From: Chondrus crispus
Lineage: Eukaryota > Rhodophyta > Florideophyceae > Gigartinales > Gigartinaceae
Reading direction: 5' to 3'
Length of the DNA: 64,000 nucleotides
Assembly (NCBI RefSeq): GCF_000350225.1
Contig: NW_005179028.1
Span: 122,469 to 186,468 of the forward strand
This document shows, one piece after another, positions 10,958-22,016 of this stretch (positions are counted from its first letter, which is position 1; the number at the start of each line of letters is the position of its first letter). The position numbers and the translations under genes were made by a program. Below the pieces are notes generated by a model, which was not told where the DNA came from, searched no databases, and saw only the letters and a program-made list of their open reading frames with translations.

Positions 10958-11202
10958 AGTAGCAGCGCTACGTCAACCGTGCCGCCCGATGGCTCGAAAC
11001 ACCTACACCGGTTCGGTCGCAACCGACACCGATGGTACCAACACTGGCTCGTAATTTAACGGAGCCCTTCGAGGGAGACGTCGTTGCAAGAGTCTCCGTC
11101 GGAAAATGGGTCACAGTAGCAGCGCTACGTCAACTGTGTCGCCCGATGGCTCGAAACACCTACACCGGTTCGGTCGCAACCGAGGCCGATGGCACCAACA
11201 CA
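10958..11202. repeat. 87-bp direct repeat pair in the gypsy 1 leader or 5' LTR
   Basis: 10958-11044 and 11115-11202 share nearly identical sequence beginning AGTAGCAGCGCTACGTCAAC and ending GGCACCAACAC/GGTACCAACAC, offset by 157 bp. Both contain CCCGATGGCTCGAAACACCT. Only a handful of substitutions separate the copies. They lie 500-760 bp upstream of Gag, in probable LTR or leader DNA. Confidence 0.88.
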
Positions 11203-11597
11203 AGATAAGGGAAAAATAGGTAGAATTAGAGATAGAAAAGGATAGGGAAATAAAGGAAAAAGGAATGGGAACCCCGAGCGATAGGGGATGCCGTAGGCTT
11301 AGGCAAAAGGGAGCGTCTTGGTAGAGACGGACTTCGACCAAGGCGACATTCAACTCCGGCAACTCGGGTTGGTTTATTGACTTGTTCGGTCAAAGGGCTA
11401 AGTTATACAGAGCCCCGCCGGGGCGAGTACAGTAGCTCCCGGCTCTAGATTCTAGATCTAATCTAGTGTCAGCAAAATTAATGCCAACTAATTAACTAAA
11501 TAAAATAAAATAATTAAAAATTAAAACTGTGCAATTATTCACACGTGTGTCCCCCAAACCCGGACTACCTTTCGTATCCAAATGTTTTCCTTTGTTT
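11203..11597. other. AT-rich junction between gypsy 1 and gypsy 2
   Basis: No gene is seen. 11211-11270 is purine-rich and 11480-11525 is strongly AT-rich (repeated AATAAAATAA). The words AGTACAGTAGCT and TCTAGATCTAATCTAG (11426-11466) resemble 17449-17479 (CAGTAGCTGATCTAG, TTGATCTAATCTAA), so this may be an LTR end shared by related elements. Gypsy 2 pol is cut off at the right end of this stretch. Confidence 0.4.
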
Positions 11598-12778
11598 TCA
11601 CCCCCCTTTCCAATTGCGTATTGCACTACAATACCACACGGGTCGCCAGTCGTTCGGCTCTTCGTGCTCCTGTAGTAAGGTGCAGCCGAGCTGATAGGCA
11701 CTTGCGTCGGTGTCTATCATGTATGGTCGAACATGCCGGAGCAACGCGAGGATCGGCGGAGCGATCATGCACTTCTTAAGGTTCTCGAACGCCTGAAATT
11801 GCGCCTCGGTGGGGTTGTAGAAGTCAGAATCCGAATCCTTGCGCGTCATGTCTGTCAGAGGACGCGCTATCTTCGCGAAACCCTTAACAAATCGGCGGTA
11901 TAGTTACACGCCCCGAGGAACGAGCGCACCTGAGTCAGCGTCCTCGGGAACATGAACGTCTGGAAGGCGTCTGCTGCAGTATCAGCGACGCTCAACTTAC
12001 CTGGGGATATAACGTGCCCCAGGTAGTGCACTTTCGGACGGAAGAAGCTGCACTTTTTGAGCTAGAGGGAGATGCCGGCACTCCGCAACAAGCTCAAGAC
12101 GGTATCGAGATGCGTTGCGTGTTCCAAGTTCGTACGCGAGGACACGATAACGTCATCGAGATAGACGAGGCATATTTGCCAACGGACTCCGGAGAGTATG
12201 ATGTCGAGAGCACGTTGGAAGGTGGCCGGTGCCCCTTTTAGTCCAAACGGCATGCGCAAATGGCGGTACGTACCCATATGTGTCGTGAAGGTAGTCTTAT
12301 CCCCGTCCTCCGGAGCGACCGGGATCTGCCAATAACCGGAATTGCAGTCCAACGTCGTAAAGACGGCTGTATCTCCTAACGAGTTGATGCAGTCGTCCAT
12401 ACTGGGCAGCCGATACGAATCCGCTGCAGTCTTCGCGTTGGGGCGCCGATAGTCCACGCAGAACCGAAGAGAGCCGTCTTTCTTCGGTACGAGCACCACC
12501 GGGGACGCCCAATCAGTGCTTGCGGGCCGGATAACCCCAGCATTCAACATTTTGTTGACCTCCTTCGCGACCATTTCGCGCGTGGCCGGGCCCTTCCGAT
12601 AGGGCATAGAACGAATCGGTTTAGGTCCCGGTTCGAGGGGAATGCGGTACTCCGTGGCTTGGATCGTTCCGAGCGCACCGCTCCACGGACTGGAGTGCTT
12701 ACGGAGCATCTCGAGCACGTGGCCACGGAGCTTGTCATCGTCGACGTATGACATGTCAATCTCTTTTTCCCAATCCAT
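11598..12778 (-). pseudogene. pol: Gypsy 2 reverse transcriptase and truncated RNase H
   Basis: The reverse transcriptase frame (12778-12062) shows FCVDYRRPNAK, LRMPFGLKGAPATFQRA and the catalytic YLDD (CLVYLDDVIVSS). A TAG just after SAGISL stops it, yet the same frame continues with KKCSFFRPKVHYLGHV and QVRSFLGACNY. A single-base shift near 11900 then leads to the RNase H start (DTDASAYQLGCTLL, 11849-11598). The frame dies at WKGG, so most of RNase H and all of integrase are absent. Upstream, 13022-12756 carries the protease-RT linker (RNPLAILTPERRVAVG), equivalent to the linker in gypsy 1. Confidence 0.85.
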
Positions 12779-13189
12779 CGGTGGGTTTTTGGGATCCTTC
12801 TGCCGGGAGGTACAGTACCCTCCGCCGTCGGTTGGGATATAGGTGACCGTTCGTCCGGGTTAACCCCTCCATCCCAGCGGTATCGTCGGAGTTGGATCGG
12901 CCAGCTCCTGCCTCTCCGACTTGATCGGTCAAGTCGGTCAGGTGCAACGCATGCGCGATCCCCACAGCGACTCGACGTTCGGGCGTGAGGATCGCAAGGG
13001 GGTTGCGCTTCCAGTATCCCACGACGGTGTGCTTCGGAAGCCGCCTATCCCGTCGCGAGAAGTTCGTGACGATGACTTAGAATGTCTGGTTCGGCAGGAC
13101 TTCCTCGACGCCATTCCTAAGCCTCACTCCATGTCAGTGTTGGAGTGGGGTCTTGGGCTCCAGGAACACAAGACCCCTCCCCGCAGTTG

Positions 13190-13840
13190 TCACACACACA
13201 CGGGCTTGCGATATCGCGTGGATGGTAACCCAGCGGACGATTCGGATCGCCTGCGGGGCCTCCTCGCGTACCTCTGGGCGACTCGTTTGGGGACCGTGTC
13301 GCGTGGTAAAGGGAGTCGGTTCCCCTTCCCATCGACGATGGCTACCGAGCCACCGTGACGAAGTTCGAGCTTCTGTCCGTCGATGTCGATGCTGCGTACG
13401 TGAGCATCGATGAACGCGGTCCCAAGTAGAACGGCAACATCGAGTTGTTCGGCCACTACGAAAGGTATGCAGAACGTCGTGTCGGCAACCGGATCGCGAG
13501 GCGGACGACCGCCGTAAGCCGAAGCTGGTTACTGTTCGCGCCTGCCAGTCGTGGTAATGGCGCGTCCCATATTACGTAGCAGATCCAGTCGGCGGGGAGG
13601 TCGGCCTTCCTCACCAAGTTGTAGCCCGAGCACGTGTCGACGGCGATCGTGTGGGGCTTAAACGCGTTGCCTCCGGTGGCCACGGAGCCCAAGACGTTGT
13701 ATATTTTCGAGGTCATGAGGCATACGAGGCCATCGACCACCTTGGGCGCAACCGTATCGGTGAGGTCGTTCCGCTGGGGCCTTCGACTTCGGCGTTGGCA
13801 CCTCTTGCGTTTCCTTCGGCTCGAGTCGGGGGACGTTCGC
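13190..13840 (-). pseudogene. Gypsy 2 aspartic protease with altered active site
   Basis: The region aligns by motif with the gypsy 1 protease: AVDTCSGYNLVRKADLP here against VLDTGAGPNLVRKSELP there. The invariant D-T-G has become D-T-C, with the Cys codon at 13630-13632. The second half (AEQLDVAVLLGTAFIDAHV) is in another frame, so a shift occurs near 13460. Retropepsins need the Gly of DTG for active-site geometry, so this copy is probably inactive even if expressed. The DNA between this protease and the zinc knuckle (13840-14367) is an open, low-complexity spacer without recognised motifs. Confidence 0.75.
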
Positions 13841-14366
13841 GTCTCAGTGATACCCGTCCCGGTGTTGGAGTCCATACGAGGCGGACATTTCGCAGGCGAC
13901 CTTGGGCTCACGGAAGTCAGGAGGTCGACCGACTTTTGTCGGTCGTTGTTACTCCCGTCTCGCTCGCCGCGGGTCACTGGGACGTCGGGTGTTCCGGTGA
14001 TGCCTTCTTCCAACATCGGGTCTACGTGGGCCTCGGTGCTCGGTTTCCCCTGCGATGCCGACATTGCTGGAGTCCCCGTGCTCGACTTCGATAGTGGGGG
14101 ATGTATTATCAGACAATACCCCCCGTGTCCTTGGCGAGCACGCGGGGACCGGTCTAGTTCGTGGGGAAAAGACGGCTCACGCGACCGCGTGTACGTAACC
14201 GTCTTTACCCTTTTTGGAACTACCCGTGCTATCGGAGCTAACCTCCTGGCTATCGATGGCCAGGTCTTCTTCGAGTAGCCGACCGCGTGGGTCGGGACGA
14301 TTCCCCCACTACAGCCGCGCGTCATCAGCGAAGTACTCGAGTACTTCCTGACCTTGGCCTGCGACG

Positions 14367-16774
14367 TTAGGACGTCGCAGGATATAGGGGGACGAGTCGA
14401 GCCGGTTCTACCCCGTGTCCATCCGTAGGTAGAGGGTAAGGATCCTGTACCCAGTCTTGCAGGTACATTATCGCATTTTGTACCTGTTGGGGTAACCGAG
14501 AACGGTCTCGGTCCCCTCTCCCTCCTTGGCAGGGGTACCTTGTGTCGGCCTGGCGGTAGTCGGGCCGACCCCGACGATCGAGTTCGGTACGACGATACCC
14601 GCCTCCACGAGGAGCGAGGCGAGCGCCCCCACCCGACCGATTCTGGTAACCTTGACGCGGGGGACGACCTTTGCCGACCGCTTGCCGGAGGGGATTGCGC
14701 GCCCCTGGGCGCACCTCCATCTGGTAGCGGTAGTTCCTGTACGCCGTGAACATCCTTTGTTCCGGCGACAGAAACGGGCAAGCGTACATGGCGTATCCGT
14801 ATGTACGGCATAGACAGCACACGTACCGCTGCCGTCCGTTGAGGCGAAAGTCGCCCCGTGACGCGCCTCCTCATCGGTGAGGAGGGGTACGCGAAGGGCT
14901 TCACCTCCGGTATCTCGGTTCGATATGTCGAGCTCTGCGACCCGGGGGTCCGTACCCCTTGCCACTCTTGGAATGGCTGCGAATGCAGTCGCGTAACTCG
15001 ATGTCGTTCCGGTCGACATCCGTGATGGGGTTCCTGCCCCCACGGGCCCTGCTACTCTCGTAATGAGAACAAGGTCGGCCTGCCACTCATCCTCCCCGAT
15101 ATGGAGGGTCGAGGCGGGCGAACTTGTCGCGGCGGACTTCGTAGTCCTGCCAGCCCTCCCTGCCGGTTTCGGATCCGGCAGAGGTGAACCGCGCCGAGCG
15201 CGGTACGTCGTCCCTTCCGCCATGGCGATGTGGCGGATGGTCGGAAGATCGGTTTTCTGACTGCCTGGCAGCCTTTGCACAGTTTCGGATAGTGCGGCAC
15301 GGGTTGCGGGTGCAAGTCCCCGCACGAAGTAGTGCGCGAGGGACTGTTCGGAGAACAGTGCCGTGCGTCGGAACGCAGCAGTTTCGAGTCGGTCAGCAAA
15401 CGTGCTTTCCGTCTCATATGATTGCTGTCGCGCCGTAGCGACAGCGTCGTACGCTTCACCTAACACGTCGTCCGTGAGGTAGCGTTTCAAGAACTGATTA
15501 ACGAGCCCCGGCCAGCTCAAGTTGTCGTGGAGCTGGCCCGCGCGGAGGCCACGCATCGTATAACTCGTATACAGGCGCTCCGCGTCGCGCTCTAAGAAGT
15601 GCCCGAGGATTCGTATCGCAACACCTTCGGTCAGGTGTTGCGAGTTGAAAGTGATCCGGATATCTTTCAAGATCGGCAGCAGCTGGATCGGGTCGGTACC
15701 GTCGAAGCTGCGCGTCGTGGGACGGATCCCACAACAGCGTTGGACGTACTTCGCGATCCATCCCGCATCACCCGAAGTAACAAGCCTCGAGGTGTTATCC
15801 AAGAGGTACATACGATAGTCAGCAACGGCGCTGAATTCTTGGATCATCGTAAGTACCGGCTCGAGCCCGGGTTCAGCGGGATCCAGCTTGCCGAAGGAGG
15901 TAACGGGTAGCGTACGGACGTCTACCGGACCTGGACGCTCGGCGTAAATCGCCGGCTGGTAGCCACCCCAGCGGGGATCGACGGAGAACATCGGTTCTCC
16001 AGATCCGCGGGCGGCTCCTCCACGGTCCTGTTCGTCCGCGTACGATACGCGGTCCACTTGCCGCCTTCTTCCTGTGATAGGCGGCAAGGCTTGGGCCTCA
16101 GACGCGAAGTTTGCGTCTATCGGATGACGGCTTCCTTCCGTAGTCTGACTGGTAGAGGCACCAGTCGGACGCCAACCTTCGGGAGCGGCGGCGCTCGGAG
16201 ATACGGTACTACCGGGCCCTCTCGAGGGGGCACCGGGTAGCCTTTCGGCCATGGTACGTTCCATGTCAAGAGCACGCCGACGGGTGGCGTTGAGCTCAGC
16301 GGAGAGGTGCGCGAACGCACCTAATTGCTCCGCGGACGGAGAGGTTCGGTCCTCGGGTCGTCTCACGGAGGTCGGCCTTTCGGGGCGACCTTGTCCGGAC
16401 GGTCCGGGCGAGGCGAAATGGGAGTCTTCGACGAGCACTATCCGCGAGTGTAACTCGTCGATCTTTGCTCGGAGATTCTCTAAGGACTGCGTCACTCTAT
16501 CGAACCTCCCTTCACGCAGGGAGCGGAGTTTGGCCATACATCGAGTGTAAACATGGTCTGATACATCGATCCGGACGGAAGTACGGACTTCCTCGATGTA
16601 TTCGGCTATGTCGTCGAATATCGCCGCCGATCTTTCTTCGGAGGATCCGAGCGACGGTTCGCGGGCACGAGGACCTGCGTCGCCGTCGCCCGACGGGGCG
16701 GATGGGGACTGCACAGCGGCCGGACTCAGATCCGCCGCTTCGGCGCGGATCGAGGGCTCGAGCTCTTGGCTCAT
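14367..16774 (-). pseudogene. gag: Gypsy 2 Gag with degenerate zinc knuckle
   Basis: The frame opens at 16774 (MSQELEPSIRAEAADL) and is credible to about 14830. It has helical N-terminal segments (RFDRVTQSLENLRAKIDELH), a capsid-like part with QFLKRYLTDDVLGEAYD and YFVRGLAPATRAALSE, and a Ser/Thr/Ala-rich tail. A shift near 14830 moves reading to the frame 14822-14367, which carries CCLCRTYGYAMYAC. This matches CX2CX4HX4C except that Tyr replaces the zinc-binding His (codon 14794-14796). A downstream region rich in Arg, Gly and Gln follows. The Gag is about 750 residues, long for the family. Confidence 0.8.
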
Positions 16775-17496
16775 CTCGACGCGATCGGTTCGCGGAGTGA
16801 AGCGGAAGTATTCTCGGAGATCGAACTCCAGGGCCTTCTAGGTCGGGAGACTACTGTAGCATAAACACCCCCAGATGACCGAGGGTGTATGCACAGTCCG
16901 ACGTAGACCCCGTTCTAACAGGAAGACGGGGGAAGCACCAGCTAGCGAGGCAGGGAAGCGAGCCCTGGTAGCGGTGTGGTAGAGCGGGACGGTCGGGGAC
17001 AAGCGTACGCGCAGGCCGATCTACGCCTCGACGCGCCGGAGCAGCGCTGGGTAACGTACCAGCGCTGACGGGCGGAGGCAGATCTAGGCTCGCTTGCGTA
17101 CGCGGCTGTCCCCTACCCGCTTCGTCCCGGTTAACGCGCGCGAAGGCGGATCGCGCGAGTTAGTTAATCTGGAAGACGGACCTAGGCGGTAGGTCGTGGA
17201 CAAGTCCGTGCTTGTCCCTCTCACCGCCGCCGGTCCGCTCGCGTATTTAATATACCAAGTAATCGTAACTTATTACAGTACAGTACGGGCTGTACTGTAA
17301 TACTGTCATCCATCGGGGCTGACAGTACACGTGTGCGCGCGTGCTCCTTCGCGTGCGGCACACGCGTACACGTGTGTACGCATGCGCCCTGTACCCGAAG
17401 GGTACACGTGGCCATGCGCGGTAGTACTGTGGAGCTCGACGCTCTACAGTAGCTGATCTAGTTCTTGATCTAATCTAATTTAAAGCCCCAGGGGGG
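16775..17496. other. Leader or LTR-like DNA between gypsy 2 and copia 1
   Basis: There is no coding sequence here. The stretch contains GGTGTGGTAGAG (16971 region), also seen in the gypsy 1 leader near 10781, so both leaders share a motif. 17330-17420 has repeated ACACGTGTGC-type words. 17449-17479 resembles 11426-11466. It most likely contains the 5' LTR or leader of gypsy 2 and the 3' end of copia 1. Confidence 0.4.
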
Positions 17497-18910
17497 CTAT
17501 ACTACAGGAACCACACTCCCCCGAACTCGCGGGCTGCCTTTTTCTGCTGGGGGAGGAGCTTGGATTTGAATGCTGGTTTTGTGTTTGGCATACAGTGTGT
17601 TCTTTAACGGTTTCGTAAAGATGTCGGCTTTTTGGTCTGTCGTCGGTATGCGACGGACCTTGATTTTTCCGGTTTGTACGGTTTCGTGCAAGAAGTGGTA
17701 GCGAATGTCGATACATTTTCTCCTTCTTGTGGCGCCTTTGTTTTGCGCCATTTGCAATGCTGCAGTGTTGTCTATGTGCAGCGTTGGTTGGTGTGTGGGG
17801 ATGGTCGTTTCTCTCATCATGCTGGCCAGCCATAGTGTGAGCGTGGCGGTTTCAGCGGCGGCAATGTATTCCGCCTCGCAGGTGCTCTTGGCGACGATGG
17901 ATTGTTGTCGTGCCGGCCACTGCACTGGCGCGCCGTTGAGCAGTGTCACGGTGCCTGTGATGGACTTTTGAGTTGTCACATCGTTGGCAAAATCAGCGTC
18001 CGAGTACGTTTGTATGGTGAGGCTGTTGCGCTTGCCTCTGGGCATGAGGATGCCTTCCGATCGCGTCGTGTGGAGGTATTGTACCAGTCTCTGCAGTAGC
18101 TTCCAATGCCGCGCGGTCGGCTTCTTCCGGGCGCGGGCGAGGGACGTCGTTGCGAACGCGATGTCCGGCCGGGTGCTGTCGGCGATGTACCTGATTTCGC
18201 CGACAGCTTTTCCGTATATCTCCGTGATGTCTGTTCGTGCGCCTTCGTCGCTCGTTGGCGAGTCTCCTCTGACTCCGACTAAGTAGGGAGTGGTCTTGGG
18301 GTTGCTTGCTGCTCGTGCGAACAAGGTCACCACACTGTCGACATGGGCGGGCTGGGAGAGGTGTATTCCGGGTTTGCTGTACTGTACGGACCAGTTGAGG
18401 TACTTGTCGGGTCGTCCTTAGCGTTTGACTGTGTACTTTTTGTCTAGGGCATTGTACAGCTCGTCGATCATCCCTCGTGTCGTGGCGAAGGGCAAAAAAT
18501 TATCCATGCTTATTCCTACAAGTATGATGTTCTCGTGATCTCTTTTCGTGAAGAGAGAAGTGTCTGCGCGGAGTTGTTTGTACCCGTGTTTTTTGAGGTG
18601 GGTATGCAGCTCCGTGCTGAAGATGTTTGATGCGGTTGGTGCGCCGTACAAATTTCCCTTCAGCTGCCCACGGTTGCTCTTGTGTTTGTATGTTCGTTAA
18701 ACCGTGGTGGTTGCCATACGAACACTTTGTTGGCGTGCTGGTATTTTCATCGAGGTATGCCCCCGCTATGTCTAAATGTTCGACCTGCATATCCATTGAT
18801 GCCGCTATGGCGAAGAAGGATCGAATCGTGGTCCGGTCCGCCATATATGTTGCGGTTTTGTCCGGTCGAAGTGTACTGTAGGCTTCATGAGGTCCCCTTT
18901 GATTGAGCAT
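17497..18910 (-). pseudogene. pol: Copia 1 reverse transcriptase and RNase H, in several frames
   Basis: The RT start (MQVEHLDIAGAYLDE) is at 18910-18700, then shifts to 18651-18418 (LHTHLKKHGYKQLRADTSLF, VGISMDNFLPFA). The usual catalytic YVDD is replaced by ISMDN here. RNase H (18333-17497) is better preserved, with RYIADSTRPDIAFA, the catalytic YSDADFAND, STCEAEYIAAAE and the final ADIFTKPL motif. The reading frame of the last part ends at 17497. The product would have copied the element RNA. Confidence 0.85.
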
Positions 18911-19057
18911 CTGGCTTTGCGCTCTGTGCCCTTGGTTTTCTTGCCATGTTTGTGGCGGTACGTCATTGTGGTCGGCAGGATATTTTTGCGGTTGGCCGGG
19001 GTGGTTTTGGCGGTCCAGTCAATTGCGTTCATCCTATTGAGCTGGTCTAGCTCATCA

Positions 19058-20158
19058 TCATGGGCCTTGCTCCACTGTGGGGCGTCGGGGAATTTTCTTG
19101 CCTGCTTGAGCGTCTTGGGGGCAGCGGTGGTGGTGGTGATTTTTTTGGTATGGTGCTCGTGCGCTTCTTGCTTCGTTGCTTCTTGGTGGCCGTTGCCGGG
19201 GTGTTGGTTTTGTTGGTGCTACGCTTTCCTCGTTTCTTGCGCGGTGTCGTTCTTTGCGCGTGGTATACTGTGTTTGTGGTGTGGCACGGGTCGTGCTGCC
19301 GTTCGTATGGTCGGAAGTCAATGGCACGAATTTTTGTGTAGCGTCGTGTTTGGATGTTTTGGAAGCAGATGTGCGTTTCATGAATTCCATACATATACCT
19401 CTATTGCGCGGCTTTGGCGTGCAGCTTTGGCATGTGCGGTTTGAGGATTGGCGTGAAGCCAAGTTGCCCGAACGTGAAGACTTTTTGTGCCGAGGTGCTT
19501 CGCCGTACCACCGTCGGTGTGATGTGTTCTGGATGCTGTGATGGTACGTAATGTTGTACTTGAACACGGAGTCATTGAGGGCATCTTGCCAGTGTACGTC
19601 GTGCAGTTGGCTGTGGGACAGTGTTGCCGGGACTTCGTCCATGAGGGTCCTGTTTATGCGTTTAGCTAGCGCGTTTTCCTGCGGCGTGTAGGGTGTGGTT
19701 GCGCGGTACGTTATGCCTCGCTGTTGGAGTTGCGATTGTACTTGTTTCGCATGATATTCCTTAGCATTGTCGGTTACCAAGAGATGCGGGTGGTGTCCTT
19801 TTTCTGCTGCGACATGGTCTATTGCCTCTATGATTGCTTGTGGTACTTCCGCGCGGTTGTTGAGGTTGTGTGCCTATAGGTATATTGTGGGGGTGTCAAT
19901 AACAGTGAGGAAGTAATTTGCATTGTGGTTGGACGTAGGCTTAATTGGGTTGCATACGTCGGACGATAGGCTGAGGCCTCGTTCTGTGTCGTGGGATGTG
20001 CGCTTGTGCGGGCGTGATGATGTCTTGCCGTTGATGCAGCCTGTGCATGTCATTGTGGCGCTGTTGTCCTTGAGTCCTGTCGGCATTCCAGGGAGTAGCT
20101 GTTTTTGGACATGAGTGCTATTGTTTTGGGATGTGCGTGGTTTAGTTTGAGGTGCCAC
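19058..20158 (-). pseudogene. Copia 1 integrase, disrupted
   Basis: 20158-19874 carries the zinc-binding CTGCINGK, then LSSDVCNPIKPTS with the first catalytic Asp and YFLTVID. After a stop and frame change, 19780-19058 begins with TDNAKEYHAKQVQSQL (second Asp) and has TPYTPQENALAKRINRTL with the catalytic Glu. After about residue 80 the frame loses protein texture, so another shift lies there. Copia integrases insert the cDNA; this copy cannot make one continuous enzyme. Confidence 0.82.
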
Positions 20159-20379
20159 TCAGTCATTTGTTGTTGTGCCGTTGTGTCTTTGCGTTTTGCT
20201 TTGTGTGGTTCAGGGGCGGTTCGGAGCGTGGGTGTTTGTCTTTGGGCACGCGGCGGTTGTATGCGGAGGAATTGGGAATGTGTGCTGCGCGTGGGGGGTG
20301 TGCTCGGGGTTGTTGTTGGGGTGGCTCTGGTTCGCTTCGTTTTCGTTGTGGGGGTTTTACGAGAGTATTTTCGCGCTCC

Positions 20380-21683
20380 TTAGGCTGTGGCGTGTTGGTC
20401 GACTCTGTATTGACTCTTACTGTACGTTGCTGTGAGAATCGCTTGTGGTAATTTTCGAGGCTTGTGAAGGATGGCCTTTGTTCTTGAGAATGTCACTTGG
20501 CCGTGGGCAGTGAGGTCGTACATTGAAAGGAGGTTCTCCTTGATTTCGGGTGCGTGAACGGCCGGTACAGTGATTCTCTTATTCCTCTGTGCGATAGTTA
20601 TGTGCCCCGTGTGTGTCATTGGTGCGCAATGGCCCGTGACAGTTGTAGTTAGTGTCCCGGTGCTTTTTTGCATCGACGCGTGGGGTGTAGCGGTATGGGT
20701 GGGGTGTAGCGGTATGCGTGGGGGTTTGCGCCGGAGTCCAGTATGAAAGGTTGCTTACCATCGCTGGTTTCGCCGGTGTCATATAGCGTTGTTTCGAGTG
20801 CCGTCAGCAGATCCTGCAACTCGTGCATGGGGCTGGTGGGTTCCGCCGCGTCGTCGGTGTCAGCGTGGGCTGTGCGCGCGCGTGGGCGAGTTGCTCGCGG
20901 TTTGTATCTGCGTGCATAACAGTTCTCTGTTGTGTGCGTTATTCTGCCGTGTATTTCGCACGATTGACATTGGTGGCCTGCTGGTTTGGTGTAGCTGGGT
21001 TTCCCTGCGGGCGGACGTTGCTGTGGGGCGCGTGTTGGGGTGCGGCGGGGTGCTTTGCTGTGTTGTGTTCTGTGCTGTGATCCAGGTGCATTGGCCTGCA
21101 TGAGTTCCACATGTTGCGTATGGTTTGTGAAGGCCTGGATTGTTGGCGGGGGGTGGCCCGCCATCACCATGGCCAGTGTACTCATCTCAGGGTGGTGGAT
21201 TAGGCTTTGGAGCATGTATCGAACGGTGGTGCGTTCTTCGTTGATATTTGGGTAATTTGCGACCTGCATTTTGTATTGCATTTCCCTGTGTTGTTTCACA
21301 TAGTCCTGTAGCTGTGTGCCTTGGACGTACTCGATTCTCCTTGCTTCGGCGTCCAGTATTTCGTGGTGCTCGGTCGTGGAGGTGTCCACTACACTGCTTA
21401 TGATGCGGCATAATGTGTGGATCGTACCTCAGTACGTGTGGGGGAAGGATCCGAACTACTTTTGTTGTGAGGCTTTGCATTATTGCTTTGCGGAGTTTGT
21501 CCGCTTTGCGCTGCTGTGCGGCTTCTTGATCTGGATCGGGATCGGTGGTGTGCAGAGTGGTGTGGTGTGGGTGCCGGCGTCGATCGTCCTTGCGTAGATC
21601 TCGAGAGCGTCGTACCAATATGTGAAGTTGCTGCTCTCGAGTCTTGGGAGTTGTCCTGTAGGTGATTTTTGTGGTTCTGTCAT
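20380..21683 (-). pseudogene. gag: Copia 1 Gag and protease, disrupted
   Basis: Gag starts at 21683 (LPRLESSNFTYWYDALEIYA, typical of copia Gag N-termini), passes through the frame containing RKADKLRKAIMQSLTTKVV and returns to the first frame by 21389. It has a zinc-knuckle-like CQSCEIHGRITHTTENC, then the protease active site FILDSGANPHAY. A 19-bp tandem duplication (20680-20717) follows at once and shifts the frame. Protease remnants resume at 20673-20380 (PEIKENLLSMYDLTAHG). Confidence 0.8.
20680..20717. repeat. 19-bp tandem duplication in the copia 1 protease
   Basis: Two adjacent 19-bp units (20680-20698 and 20699-20717), both GTGGGGTGTAGCGGTATG plus one base, sit just after the DSGA codons. 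Nineteen is not a multiple of three, so the duplication breaks the frame. Confidence 0.85.
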
Positions 21684-21960
21684 GTCGTAGTCGCAGTAGA
21701 AACGGTGGAGGCGTGGAGGGTTAGTCGTTGCGCTCGTTTATCGCCGTTGAGAGTGATTGTCTGTGTGCTGCGGATCGATGGTCAGTGGTGTGTTTGGTGC
21801 CCATAACCTGTGATGCCAAGATCAGACCGATGCCTCCGACCCTCGAAGGTGATCGGAGCGCCGGCGGCTTTATTTATGTGTAACCTATCGCTGCCTTAAG
21901 GGCGGCGCCCTATCTATGGGTGGTGCCCTATTAGGGTGGAACCACAGCCCTTTTGCTTGA

Positions 21961-22016
21961 AGGACACTGCTGGGAGGACAGTGCTGGAAGGACAATGCTG
22001 GAAGGACAGTGCAAAT
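21961..22016. repeat. 14-bp tandem repeat, four units
   Basis: Four units of the type AGGACAGTGCTGGA follow one another at 21961, 21975, 21989 and 22003 with one to three changes each. They lie upstream of copia 1 Gag, possibly in its LTR. Confidence 0.85.

Larger units (their letters stand above)
4412..11202 (-). mobile_element. Degenerate Ty3/gypsy retrotransposon 1
   Basis: Gene order on the minus strand is Gag with zinc knuckle, protease, reverse transcriptase, RNase H and integrase, which defines Ty3/gypsy. Coding DNA runs from 10439 down to 4412. The upstream leader (10440-11202) contains two sets of direct repeats. The coding region has a nonsense codon in Gag, a second stop at the Gag end, frame changes near 8275, 7880 and 7100 and an extra stop at 7314, so the copy cannot make a polyprotein without recoding. 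No matching pair of LTRs could be identified, so the outer limits are approximate. Confidence 0.85.
11598..16774 (-). mobile_element. Degenerate, 3'-truncated Ty3/gypsy retrotransposon 2
   Basis: Gag (from 16774), zinc knuckle, protease, reverse transcriptase and the first part of RNase H are present in gypsy order on the minus strand. Integrase is missing because the element ends at 11598, next to the leader of gypsy 1. It diverges strongly from gypsy 1 in Gag but shares the same pol layout. Several frameshifts, an in-frame stop and two substituted catalytic or binding residues show that it is dead. Confidence 0.85.
17497..21683 (-). mobile_element. Degenerate Ty1/copia retrotransposon 1
   Basis: Gene order on the minus strand is Gag, protease (DSGA), integrase, reverse transcriptase, RNase H. 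Integrase before RT is the hallmark of Ty1/copia. At least five frame changes occur and a 19-bp duplication disrupts the protease. The base composition on the coding strand is low in G and rich in A and C, unlike the gypsy elements. LTRs were not recognised; a 14-bp tandem repeat at 21961-22016 may lie in the 5' LTR. Confidence 0.87.

Noticed and set aside
4412..17496. Matching LTR pairs for gypsy 1 and 2
   Set aside because: Only short shared words (for example at 11426-11466 and 17449-17479) were found; not enough to call LTRs.
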